Below, in pieces: positions 55,255 through 63,752 of a stretch of DNA of 64,000 nt. The notes below the pieces were generated by a model. The model was not told the origin of the DNA and made no database searches. It worked only from the letters and a program-made list of their open reading frames with translations. The translations under genes and the position numbers were made by a program. Position 1 is the first letter of the stretch. Every line of letters begins with the position of its first letter. The stretch is from an uncultured Oceanospirillaceae bacterium (GTDB lineage: Bacteria; Pseudomonadota; Gammaproteobacteria; Pseudomonadales; Balneatricaceae), in the NCBI GenBank assembly GCA_937136055.1, contig CAKZOD010000074.1, positions 39,631 to 103,630 on the forward strand, written 5' to 3'.

Positions 55255-55277
55255 TGAATGCTTTCCTTAAATGAATC

Positions 55278-55313
55278 GTTAAAAGCATCGTTAAAGGTAT
55301 AGTTAAAAGCATC
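55278..55313. repeat. 12-bp tandem repeat x3
   Basis: GTTAAAAGCATC, GTTAAAGGTATA and GTTAAAAGCATC stand in a row between the amidohydrolase leader and the transporter ATPase gene. The outer copies are identical; the middle has three changes. Confidence 0.8.
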
Positions 55314-55350
55314 AATCAAGGCTGAAAGGGCACTAAAAAACTAATCCGTA

Positions 55351-57117
55351 TTACACTGGATCAGGGTGCACATTGGCCGCTAGCAATTGCTTGGTGTAGC
55401 TGTGTTGTGGATTGGCAAAAATCCCTTGCGTTTCCCCTTGCTCAACTATATCCCCCATATTCATGATCAGTGTGCGATCAGCTACATGGCGCACGATATT
55501 CAAGTTGTGGGTGATGATTAAAATCGCGATATTTAAATCTTCTTGCAGTTGATTGAGCAGGTTGAGGATTTCGCCTTGCACTGAAACGTCTAGCCCAGCA
55601 GTCGGTTCATCGGCCACTATCAACTTAGGCGATTGTGCTAATGCTCTAGCAACACCGACTCTGCGCGCTTGTCCACCGCTAAGCTGGTGGGGATAGCGAT
55701 TGGCAAAGTCTAGGGGTAGGCCGACCATTCCTAACAAGCGCTTGGCTTCTTGTGCGCGAGAATCAAAAGGTAGCCCGTGAATCACCAGCGGTTCGGTAAT
55801 TAAATCGGCGATTTTCATACGCGGGCTTAAAGAGCTAATAGGATCTTGAAACATCATTGCAATATCGCGACGGGTTTTGCCGCGCGCTTTGGCTTCCATC
55901 GATAAAAGCTCTTTACCTTGAAAGTGTATCTTCCCCGACCAAGGCTGATTTAGCCCCAGAATTGCTTGGGCAACCGTAGTTTTGCCACTGCCACTTTCAC
56001 CGACGATAGCTAAGGTTTCACCGGCATCCAAAGTTAAACTAACGCCTTTGACCGCGTGCAAGTAAGGATCTTTGTTGCCACTGATTAGCGCAGCGAGCTT
56101 GCTTTGAATGGGAAAGCGTATACGCAGCTCGTCGATGTCTAATAAGTGCTCAGCGCTGTTTTCAGGATGAGTGTTTTGCTCAGTGAGCTGGCTGGCAAGA
56201 TAGCTCCCGCTGGGGATAGCGATATGTTCAGTGCCTTCTGAACTCATCGTCGGTAGGCGTTTTGTCGGCTCTTTAATGCGTGCAGGATCGCAAGCTAATA
56301 GTCTTTGGGTGTATGCGTGCTGTGGGTTGTTAAAGACATCAACGGTTGGGCCTTGCTCGACAACATCGCCGTGATACATCACAACAGTGTAATCGCAAAG
56401 TGTGCCAACCACGCCTAAATGGTGCGATACAAAGATCATAGAGCAGCCAATTTCCGCCTGTAGCTCTTTTAACAGATCAATGATTTGCACTTCTAAGCTG
56501 GCATCTAAGGCTGTCGTTGGCTCATCGGCAATCAGCAATTTAGGTTTTGCCATTAATGCCATCGCGATGCAGATACGCTGTAGCTGACCACCTGAAAACT
56601 CATGGGGGAAGCGGGGTAAACGCAGTTCAGGGTTGGGAATGCCGACACGAGTTAACGCATCGATTGCACGCTGCTTTTTCTCTGAATAAGAGAGGTTTAA
56701 GCGATACTGAATATCAGTCATTTGCTTTTCGATGCTAAAGACCGGGTTGAGGCTAGTCATCGGATCTTGAAAGATCATGGCAATATCTTGGCCGAGTAGC
56801 TGCTGCATTTGGCGCGGCGTTTTTGCTAGTAAATCCTCCCCATCCATATCAGCGCTGCCGCTGTCAATCACTGCATTTTCCGCCATTAACTGGGTCAGGG
56901 TGTAAATCAGGGTCGACTTACCACTGCCACTTTCGCCGACTATGCCAATGATTTGGCCCCGTGGCACCGATACGTTGACATTTTTTAGGCCGAAGACAAA
57001 ACCGCCAGCCACTTCAAATTTCACACTGAGATCTTTTATTGCAATAATATTTTCAACTGGCATAGCTGGCTGCTGTGCAGCTGGGCTATTTGAGGAGTGT
57101 GTTGTTTGTATAGTCAT
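55351..57117 (-). CDS. Fused double ATPase of a peptide-type ABC transporter (GsiA/YejF type)
   Basis: Single protein of 588 residues with two complete oligopeptide-type ABC domains, about 20-280 and 318-575. Each half has Walker A (GESGSGKST; GESGSGKTT), signature (FSGGQLQRI; LSGGQARRV) and Walker B (LLIADEPTTALDAS; LIVADEPTAGLDVS). In most Dpp and Opp systems the two ATPases are separate genes. Its ATG sits two bases after the permease stop and has AAGGA upstream, so it is tightly coupled. It completes the transporter. Confidence 0.92.
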   Translation of the reverse strand: MTIQTTHSSNSPAAQQPAMPVENIIAIKDLSVKFEVAGGFVFGLKNVNVSVPRGQIIGIVGESGSGKSTLIYTLTQLMAENAVIDSGSADMDGEDLLAKTPRQMQQLLGQDIAMIFQDPMTSLNPVFSIEKQMTDIQYRLNLSYSEKKQRAIDALTRVGIPNPELRLPRFPHEFSGGQLQRICIAMALMAKPKLLIADEPTTALDASLEVQIIDLLKELQAEIGCSMIFVSHHLGVVGTLCDYTVVMYHGDVVEQGPTVDVFNNPQHAYTQRLLACDPARIKEPTKRLPTMSSEGTEHIAIPSGSYLASQLTEQNTHPENSAEHLLDIDELRIRFPIQSKLAALISGNKDPYLHAVKGVSLTLDAGETLAIVGESGSGKTTVAQAILGLNQPWSGKIHFQGKELLSMEAKARGKTRRDIAMMFQDPISSLSPRMKIADLITEPLVIHGLPFDSRAQEAKRLLGMVGLPLDFANRYPHQLSGGQARRVGVARALAQSPKLIVADEPTAGLDVSVQGEILNLLNQLQEDLNIAILIITHNLNIVRHVADRTLIMNMGDIVEQGETQGIFANPQHSYTKQLLAANVHPDPV

Positions 57118-57119
57118 GG

Positions 57120-58037
57120 TTAAACATCCTTGCGCAGTTTAGGGTCGAAGATATCGCGCAGCGATTCCCCTAAAAAGGTAAAGCCAAGAGTGGTGATAAT
57201 TAGCGGTAAACCACCGGCAATAATGGGCCACGGCGTATTGCGAATAAAAGAGTATCCATCGTTGATAATTGAGCCCCAGCTTGGCGTTGGCGGCTGAATA
57301 CCTAAACCGAGAAAGCTCAAACCCGCCTCAATAGTGATTACAATTGGGATATCCATACTGGCTAAAATCAACAGCTGGCCAATAACGTTAGGCAGCATGT
57401 GGCGAAATAGAATGCGTGGCATGCTGGCGTTCATGGCGCGCTCTGCCAAGATAAATTCCTGCTGTGCTAATGCTTGTGTTTGAGTGCGTACTACTCGCCC
57501 ATAAATGGGAATAGAAGTGATCACCACCACTAATATGATAGTGCTGACACTGGGCCCTGTTAGGGTCACCACAGCAAGTGCAAAGATGATAGTCGGGAAA
57601 GAGCGCACCATATCAAACAAGGTTAAAATAAGATTGTCTAACCAGCGCGGTCCAAAGCCTGCTAGCAAGCCGAGCAAGAGTCCAAAGCCGAGTGCTAAGG
57701 CAATCGATGACAGTGCCACTTGCAAGGCAATTTGACCACCGTAAAGCACACGTGAAAAGGTATCTCGGCCGAGCTGATCAGTGCCTAGCCAATGCTCGCT
57801 ACTAGGGGGCTTCAAGCGATTGAGAATATCGAGTGCTATAGGATCATAAGGGGCGATAACACTGGCAAATAGCGCACTGAGTACAATAGTGCTGACTAAA
57901 ATAAGGCCCATCAATCCCAGTGGCTTCTTGATTAGGCGGCGAAAAGTATCAACTAGCACGTGAGTGACAGTATTGTCTTTTGCTACCTGCGCTACTGCTG
58001 CTATTGATTGCTCGCTAGTTTGGGTTAATTCACTCAT
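57120..58037 (-). CDS. Peptide-type ABC permease, DppC type
   Basis: Inner-membrane permease of 305 residues with an N-terminal cytoplasmic extension and about six membrane helices. The DppC/OppC signature includes HWLGTDQLGRDTFSRVLYGGQIALQVAL near the first periplasmic loop, and the coupling-loop RAMNASMPRILFRHMLPN. ATG 58037 has a GGAGAG site. It forms the heterodimer with the DppB-type subunit upstream. Confidence 0.92.
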   Translation of the reverse strand: MSELTQTSEQSIAAVAQVAKDNTVTHVLVDTFRRLIKKPLGLMGLILVSTIVLSALFASVIAPYDPIALDILNRLKPPSSEHWLGTDQLGRDTFSRVLYGGQIALQVALSSIALALGFGLLLGLLAGFGPRWLDNLILTLFDMVRSFPTIIFALAVVTLTGPSVSTIILVVVITSIPIYGRVVRTQTQALAQQEFILAERAMNASMPRILFRHMLPNVIGQLLILASMDIPIVITIEAGLSFLGLGIQPPTPSWGSIINDGYSFIRNTPWPIIAGGLPLIITTLGFTFLGESLRDIFDPKLRKDV

Positions 58038-58060
58038 AGTTCTCTCCTATTTGTTCTATC

Positions 58061-59005
58061 CTAGCGTTTAGCACGCATTCGCGGATCTAATAGCGCGTTG
58101 ATAAAATCTGCAAGGGTAGTAGCGATGACAAACAAAGCAGTTGTCACTAATACAGCCCCCATTACTACTGGGTAATTACGGGTGCTAACGGCATCAAAAA
58201 TAAGCTTGCCGATGCCTGGACGGGCGAACACTATTTCGGCAAATAAAGATGCAGAGAGTAGATAACCAATACCGACGCCTAATAAAGTGACAGTGGGCAA
58301 GATAGCGAGCCTTAGCGCATAGCGAAAAGTGATCCAGCGGCTCGGTAATCCAAACGCTTTAGCAGTTCTAATGTGATTACTACCCAAGACTTCGAGCATG
58401 GAAGAGCGCACTAAGCGTGAGATGTAACCTACCCAGCCAAGGCCTACCGCAAAAGCTGGTAAAATAAGATGCTCTAATTGACTTAAAACATCGCCTCGCT
58501 CACCAGCCCCAATTGCCGGCAACCAGTGCAGAGTCACGGAGAAAATAAGTAAGCTATAAATAGCCACCACGAAAGAGGGGATAGCAATTGTGCCTACAGA
58601 AATGATACCAGTGATGGTGTCAAACCAAGTATTGGCATAAATAGCAGAGTAGCAGCCCAGTGGAATGCCGACTAATGCAGCCCACACAATTGCACAAAAA
58701 ATGAGAGCGAGTGTCCAAGGTAATTGCTCAAATACGATGTCGCTGACATCGCGTTGACTAAAAACATCGTAGCCTAAATCACCGCTGAGGATATTGCCAA
58801 AAAAACTTAGTAATTGCATATAAACCGGCTGATCTAAACCCATCTTTATATACAATGCTGCTTTCATCTCGTCAGTGGCGCGTGGACCTAAGATAATACT
58901 GGCAGGATCACCAGGGATTGCGTGTATCATCAGGTAGAGTGCAGTCACCGCCAGTATTACAATTAATACTGCCAGTGCACTGCGTTTAAGTAAAAATAAC
59001 CACAT
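58061..59005 (-). CDS. Peptide-type ABC permease, DppB type
   Basis: Inner-membrane permease of 314 residues with six predicted helices, beginning with a membrane helix (LLKRSALAVLIVILAVTALYL). The family features are IPGDPASIILGPRATDEMKAALYIKMGLDQP and the coupling-loop VLGSNHIRTAKAFGLPSRWITFRYAL-like segment. It follows the binding-protein gene across a hairpin-bearing gap of 167 bases. Confidence 0.92.
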   Translation of the reverse strand: MWLFLLKRSALAVLIVILAVTALYLMIHAIPGDPASIILGPRATDEMKAALYIKMGLDQPVYMQLLSFFGNILSGDLGYDVFSQRDVSDIVFEQLPWTLALIFCAIVWAALVGIPLGCYSAIYANTWFDTITGIISVGTIAIPSFVVAIYSLLIFSVTLHWLPAIGAGERGDVLSQLEHLILPAFAVGLGWVGYISRLVRSSMLEVLGSNHIRTAKAFGLPSRWITFRYALRLAILPTVTLLGVGIGYLLSASLFAEIVFARPGIGKLIFDAVSTRNYPVVMGAVLVTTALFVIATTLADFINALLDPRMRAKR

Positions 59006-59121
59006 AGGCTAACCTTTCTCATTGTTATAATTATTGAGCCTGCCGGACTAACTAAACGCGATTGGCTCTTAAACTCTGTGCTTAAATAATTAATGCTGTA
59101 AAGCTATGAATTAGTTGCACC

Positions 59122-59163
59122 CTCCCTTTACCTTCATCTATCGCTAATTCGAGATAAAGGGAG
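59122..59163 (-). terminator. Intercistronic hairpin after the peptide-binding-protein gene
   Basis: CTCCCTTTA pairs with TAAAGGGAG over 9 bp, enclosing a loop of 24 bases that contains ATCTATCGCTAATTC. No U tract. It probably protects the binding-protein mRNA or reduces permease expression. Confidence 0.6.
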
Positions 59164-59172
59164 CAGTTTTAG

Positions 59173-60747
59173 TTAATTAGCTGGTTTAAAGTGGCGATAA
59201 AGAGGGCGACCGTCAGGGCGTAATCCGGCGCTAACATTATTGCGAACAGCCATAGGCTGAGCCTCGTGAGTGATAAATCGGAATGAACCTGATTCTTCCA
59301 TTAAATCTTGCATCCGCTGATACATGGCACCGCGCTTGTCGGTATCCGCTTCTGAGCGAGCCTGCTCATTGAGTTGATCGTATTCAGCGTTTGAAAAGCG
59401 CTCCCAGTTCCATATCCCTTTTTGTGCACTAGTATGATTGACTGCAGCGTAGGCAGGATCTGGCACCATTGAATAACGGTTAATGATTAGCTCGATGTTT
59501 TTCCAGCGATCGCCCGCTTTCTCTGAACCTAGTGTCCAGAACGAGCCTGCTTCGTGTTGATTGATATTCACTTTAATACCAATTTGCGATAGCAGTGCCT
59601 GAATAACTTGAGCCGTTGTCACATTGGTCGCTTTGTTTAGGACATCAAGCTCAAGCTCTAGGCTATTAACACCAGCCTCAGCCATTAATGCTTTAGCTTT
59701 TGCAAGATCTGCTTGTGGAGCAATCATAGATTTTTCTCTGTGACCAAGTAAGCCAGGTGCGAGAATACCCGTTGAAGGTTTTGCTTCGCCAAAGTAGGAG
59801 GCCTGCATGATAGATGGAATATCCACCGCATATTGAATAGCTTGGCGAACCCGCTTGTCTTGCAGCTTAGGGTTTTCTGAGTTAATACCTAACCAGACAT
59901 AAAACAGAGAAGGATAGATTTGCAGCTGGCTGTTACTCGGTGGATTATCACGATAGCTTTGCACAGAACTCATACTGATACGAGTGACATCTAAATTGCC
60001 GGATTCAAAGGCGATTTCTGCGGTTTTTTCATCGTCAATTTGATTGATGTGAATTTCTTTATAAGGTGCGGCTTCCCCGTAGTAATCAGGGTTACGCTCT
60101 AGCACTACCTTCTGTTTAGGACGCCATTCTTTAACGATATAAGGGCCAGAGCTCGCCGGTGGTTTATTAGTGAAACTGCCGACAGATTCGAAACCTTTTT
60201 TAGAAATTATGTTACCTGCGGCGTAAGTTAACGCGAGGTTCCACAAAGGTTGATAAGGCTTGTTGAGCACGATAATCCCTGTGTATTTATCAACAATTTG
60301 CACTTCTTTGAGCGCACCACCCCAATCTGCGGCAGCTGCGGGGTTTTCCCCAAAGGCTGCGCGCTCAAAAGAGAACTTAACGTCTTCAGTGGTCATTTCA
60401 CCGAAACCGCCGGAAAACTTGATTCCCTTTTTTAGGGTGAACTTAATGTGAGTGTCATCTATTTGCTCAATGGATTCAGCGGCTTGTAGCTCCCACTCCC
60501 ATTTGTTGCCCGGCTTAAAATAAATAAGCTTGCTGTAAATAGCGCCCATTACATCCTCGTCAACTGCATTGAGATAATTGGATGGGTCAAGGGACGTGAT
60601 ATCTAGGTAGCTACGGCTTTGCAGTACCTGATCTGAACTGGCGGCGAGGGTAAATGGCGCGATTAAGTTAAGGCCAATGACAGCACTTGCCAGCATTAAG
60701 CTTCTACGTGATAGTTTGATTTTTTTATGGAGTTTTTTGATCGTCAT
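59173..60747 (-). CDS. Peptide-type extracellular solute-binding protein (family 5)
   Basis: Periplasmic substrate-binding protein of about 524 residues. I chose ATG 60747 because AGAGGA sits nine bases away; a second ATG nine bases earlier would abut it. The signal is twin-arginine-like (KLSRRSLMLASAVIGLNLIAPFTLA), so Tat export is possible. The fold shows SYLDITSLDPSNYLNAVDEDVMGAIYSKLI and the conserved KKGIKFSGGFGEMTTEDVKFSFERA. It supplies the DppB/C/ATPase system downstream. The ligand may be a peptide or another nitrogenous compound. Confidence 0.9.
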   Translation of the reverse strand: MTIKKLHKKIKLSRRSLMLASAVIGLNLIAPFTLAASSDQVLQSRSYLDITSLDPSNYLNAVDEDVMGAIYSKLIYFKPGNKWEWELQAAESIEQIDDTHIKFTLKKGIKFSGGFGEMTTEDVKFSFERAAFGENPAAAADWGGALKEVQIVDKYTGIIVLNKPYQPLWNLALTYAAGNIISKKGFESVGSFTNKPPASSGPYIVKEWRPKQKVVLERNPDYYGEAAPYKEIHINQIDDEKTAEIAFESGNLDVTRISMSSVQSYRDNPPSNSQLQIYPSLFYVWLGINSENPKLQDKRVRQAIQYAVDIPSIMQASYFGEAKPSTGILAPGLLGHREKSMIAPQADLAKAKALMAEAGVNSLELELDVLNKATNVTTAQVIQALLSQIGIKVNINQHEAGSFWTLGSEKAGDRWKNIELIINRYSMVPDPAYAAVNHTSAQKGIWNWERFSNAEYDQLNEQARSEADTDKRGAMYQRMQDLMEESGSFRFITHEAQPMAVRNNVSAGLRPDGRPLYRHFKPAN

Positions 60748-60807
60748 GAATGACATTCCTCTCGGTTTTTTTGTACTTATAGGATTGTTTGGGTTTTGAT
60801 CGATTGC

Positions 60808-60839
60808 GTTATCTATCACCTGAATTAGCGATAGATAAC
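60808..60839. terminator. 10-bp hairpin between the M81 peptidase and binding-protein genes
   Basis: GTTATCTATC and GATAGATAAC form a perfect 10-bp stem. The loop and right arm include GAATTAGCGATAGAT, which recurs inverted in the hairpin at 59122. No U run follows on the minus strand, so it is likely an mRNA structure rather than a terminator. Confidence 0.55.
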
Positions 60840-60846
60840 CCGTCTT

Positions 60847-62409
60847 TTACTGCAATGTGCTTTGTTTAATGTGCAAAGGACCAGCAGGTCCTAGTCGCAC
60901 ATTGCTGCGTAAATTTTGATAAGTTAATTGGCTGAGCTGACACGGGTGGATCCCAGGCGATACGACACTCAATATATGTTCACAAATAGGCTCAAACGCT
61001 GCCCGAAAGTGAACAGTGCTTTTGACTACTAGAATTTCATAATCCAGAGGATCAATCCCAAGGTGGCCATACACTGCCAAATCAGTGCAAGCGTAGCGCT
61101 CTGAGCTGATAATGATTTGCACATCACACTGATCGCTGGCGACTTGTAATAAAGCCATAGGACCGAGTGAAACAGCGCAGCCTAAATACATTTCACCTGT
61201 GCAAGTAAAGTTGCCATCATTAAGGGCGACTACTTCAAAGCAGCCCTGATAAGGATTAAGCCCTGCAACACCGCTTTTCCCTCCAAGTGCTAAATCGAGC
61301 TTGGCACCCACCCCAGCGTTATGTGCTTGTTGCACGGCATGCGGATCTGCTAAGACTGCAATGACAACTTTGCGAGCATTATGCTTTATTAAATCAGCGA
61401 GTATTCCAGTGGTGTCTGAGCTTGCCCCTGCACCGGAATTGTCTTGTACATCGGCGAATAAGATAGGCGAATGGCTGATTGATTGAGCGGTTAATTTTTG
61501 ACTCACACTCAGAGCTTGCTTGGTGGTGATTAGGTTATCGCTAAAAAGAGCTTCAGCATCCATCACCGCGTCATAAAACTGCTGGCATATTTTATCGACT
61601 TGCTGCTTGTCACTGCCAAAGACGGTGATGCTGGCACCGCTATCAAGGATATCAGCAGCGGGAAAACCCATAGCAAATTCAATATTGTGGATAGCTGGGT
61701 GTTTTTCCAGTTCTGCTAATTGCTCAAATAACAAAGTGTTTGGGGCAGAGCCGGTATGCTGGGATGACAATGGAATTAAATAGGGGATTTGAGCAAAAGC
61801 TTTATAGTTTGTCTGATTCTGATTCTGATGATGATTCTGGCTTGCTAGCTGTTCACACAAGTGCTCAAGCAATTGAACGCAGCGTGTACCTGTGTCCGCC
61901 ATATCTAAATGCGGGTATGTACGATAAATAGCAAAGGTATCAACTTGGTTGACAAAACCTGCACTTAAATTAGCATGAAAGTCTAAGCTCGCCACTATTG
62001 GCAAATGCTCACCGTATTGGTGGCGAATGCGTCTGACAACTTCACCTTCTGCGTCATCATAACTCTCACTCACCATCGCGCCGTGCAAATCTAAAAACAG
62101 GGCATCAAAAGGCGCCACTTTTGCAAGTCCATCAAGCACGATACTCATGATCTTCTCAAAAGCTGTATCACTGACTTTTCCGCCAGGCTCGGCTGAGCAC
62201 CAATTGACGGGAAGTATTGAGTGGCCATGTTGTTTTGCCGTTTGCATAAAGCCTTCACTGGCAATGTTAAGGCCTGCTAAAGTTTCAGTGACTTGATCGG
62301 CAATTAACAGACCCGGCCAGCTATCTACTTGTAAGTAATCTTCAAACTCGGTGAGGCGAGGTGAGAAGGTATTGGTTTCGTGTTGAAAGCTTGCTACTGC
62401 AATGCGCAT
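60847..62409 (-). CDS. M81-family metallopeptidase (MlrC-like)
   Basis: Metal-dependent hydrolase of 520 residues in the M81 family, named for microcystin-degrading MlrC. The N-terminal segment reads IAVASFQHETNTFSP, with the zinc-site residues in LFLDLHGAMVSESYDDAEGE and LDFHANLS. A later AVQDNSGAGASSDTTG-like block (as ADVQDNSGAGASSD) also matches. It shares an operon with the peptide transporter and lies first in it. It probably cleaves the imported peptide or another amide in the cytoplasm; the substrate is not known. ATG 62409 has GGAG upstream. Confidence 0.88.
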   Translation of the reverse strand: MRIAVASFQHETNTFSPRLTEFEDYLQVDSWPGLLIADQVTETLAGLNIASEGFMQTAKQHGHSILPVNWCSAEPGGKVSDTAFEKIMSIVLDGLAKVAPFDALFLDLHGAMVSESYDDAEGEVVRRIRHQYGEHLPIVASLDFHANLSAGFVNQVDTFAIYRTYPHLDMADTGTRCVQLLEHLCEQLASQNHHQNQNQTNYKAFAQIPYLIPLSSQHTGSAPNTLLFEQLAELEKHPAIHNIEFAMGFPAADILDSGASITVFGSDKQQVDKICQQFYDAVMDAEALFSDNLITTKQALSVSQKLTAQSISHSPILFADVQDNSGAGASSDTTGILADLIKHNARKVVIAVLADPHAVQQAHNAGVGAKLDLALGGKSGVAGLNPYQGCFEVVALNDGNFTCTGEMYLGCAVSLGPMALLQVASDQCDVQIIISSERYACTDLAVYGHLGIDPLDYEILVVKSTVHFRAAFEPICEHILSVVSPGIHPCQLSQLTYQNLRSNVRLGPAGPLHIKQSTLQ

Positions 62410-62505
62410 CGCTTTGAGTGCTCCAGATATTGTTATTTTTGTACTTGTATTATCTGGAGTATATCGGCTAATTTTTTGGCTGGATATTCGCTATCCTTAA
62501 ACTAC

Positions 62506-62558
62506 TGACGCTAGTTGACGCGATGTAAATTCAACTGTAAGCTGACGCCAAGTGACGC
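62506..62558. promoter_or_regulatory. Four TGACGC direct repeats, candidate operator
   Basis: TGACGC occurs at 62506, 62516, 62543 and 62553: two pairs with 10-base spacing, 37 bases apart. They lie in the divergent gap between the M81 operon and the HTH regulator, one helical turn within each pair. A dimer of the regulator could bind each pair. Nothing else in 62410-62750 is recognised. Confidence 0.55.
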
Positions 62559-62750
62559 TACTTAATCTTACTTTTATCGTTAGTTATTTAATAATAAGGT
62601 TTAGGGCTCATGACCTTAGAACAGGTCGCTTCAGCGCATTTGTTGTCATTGATAACCTCTATACTTTAAAGCCCGAAAGCCACTGTTCGCACAAATAAAA
62701 TGGACGCTTCTATTTAAATTTATGTCGATTCTGCAAAGAGAGGATAACTC

Positions 62751-63575
62751 ATGAGCAGCAATTTAATGATCAACTTGCGTACCTTGTGTTCGTATTACCC
62801 ATCGATTTCGCAAGTGTCAAAATTGGCTAAGATAAACCGTCAACAGTTCAATAAATACTTGGGCGGGCAGAGTAATCCATCACTGAGTAGTCTGCGTAAA
62901 ATTAATGACTTTTTTGGCTTAGAAGCGGATGAGCTATTTCTGGCGCCTGAGGATTTTAAGCAGCTTGTTAATCACAGACCCAGAGCGCTACAAAATGGTA
63001 ATCAGCATCCTTTGCAAAACTTGATTGATAGCGCCATTCAAAGCGCGGAGCAATCGCATGCATTTTTAAAACCTTATCACGGTATCTACCACAACTATTA
63101 CTGCTCACCCTCAAATCCTGGTGAAGTGCTGCGAACTTTAGTATGCGTGTATGAGGAAGATGGCGTAACTTTAACTAAATCAGTGGAGCGTCTACCTTAT
63201 AAGCATAAAGATAAAACGCGTCACTTTACGGTACGATATCACGGGTTCGCACAAATGATTCGCGATCGAGTTGTGTTCAATGATTATGAAACATTGACGT
63301 TAAATAACTGGGGACAGCAGATTTACTATCCGGCGAATAGATCGCGCATTGACTTACTTGTAGGCTTAACCACTGCCATTTCTGGAGGCTTAGATCACCG
63401 CCCTTTCTGCTCCCATGTCGTGTTAGAAAAGCTCGATAGTGAAGTAAGCCTTAAACAGGCATTACAAGCTTGTAGCTTGCTCTCAATAGATAGTGATGAA
63501 ATACGTGCCGATATAAAAGAAAAGCTCCATCTATCAAATGATACGAGCCAGACTTTAATCACGGCGGATAGTTAA
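62751..63575 (+). CDS. HTH regulator with uncharacterised C-terminal domain
   Basis: DNA-binding protein of 274 residues. The N-terminal XRE-like helix-turn-helix (SISQVSKLAKINRQQFNKYLGGQSNPSLSSLRKINDFFGLEADELF, residues about 18-63) is clear. The rest (about 90-240) is a beta-rich globular region with YHGIYHNYYCSPSNPGEVLRT and SAHLV-like contacts absent; I do not recognise the domain. A strong GAGAGGA site precedes ATG 62751. It diverges from the M81/transporter operon and probably represses or activates it through the TGACGC repeats. Confidence 0.82.
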   Translation: MSSNLMINLRTLCSYYPSISQVSKLAKINRQQFNKYLGGQSNPSLSSLRKINDFFGLEADELFLAPEDFKQLVNHRPRALQNGNQHPLQNLIDSAIQSAEQSHAFLKPYHGIYHNYYCSPSNPGEVLRTLVCVYEEDGVTLTKSVERLPYKHKDKTRHFTVRYHGFAQMIRDRVVFNDYETLTLNNWGQQIYYPANRSRIDLLVGLTTAISGGLDHRPFCSHVVLEKLDSEVSLKQALQACSLLSIDSDEIRADIKEKLHLSNDTSQTLITADS

Positions 63576-63632
63576 CCATTAGTCAGGTGTGGAAAGGTGT
63601 TATCGAGACGTCAATTTTTAAACAGGCTTGCA

Positions 63633-63752
63633 ATGAAAGGGCTATTAGCAAAGCTTTATCCTAATCGCGATATCATCCAGCTTAATATAGATGCATTAGC
63701 CGCAGGTAGTGGCGGGATTCATTGCACGACTCAGCAAGAACCACTTGTCTAA
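63633..63752 (+). pseudogene. 3' remnant of an agmatine deiminase gene
   Basis: A 39-codon frame reads MKGLLAKLYPNRDIIQLNID then ALAAGSGGIHCTTQQEPLV and stops at TAA 63750-63752. The GGIHCTTQQEP motif carries the catalytic cysteine of agmatine deiminase (peptidylarginine deiminase fold). The other nine tenths of the enzyme (normally about 360 residues) are absent upstream, where the HTH regulator gene lies. It is a decayed leftover. The remaining 63753-64000 shows no other gene I can support. Confidence 0.75.

Noticed and set aside
60808..60839. The hairpin read as a rho-independent terminator
   Set aside because: No U tract follows on the transcribed strand, and the binding-protein gene lies directly downstream in the operon.
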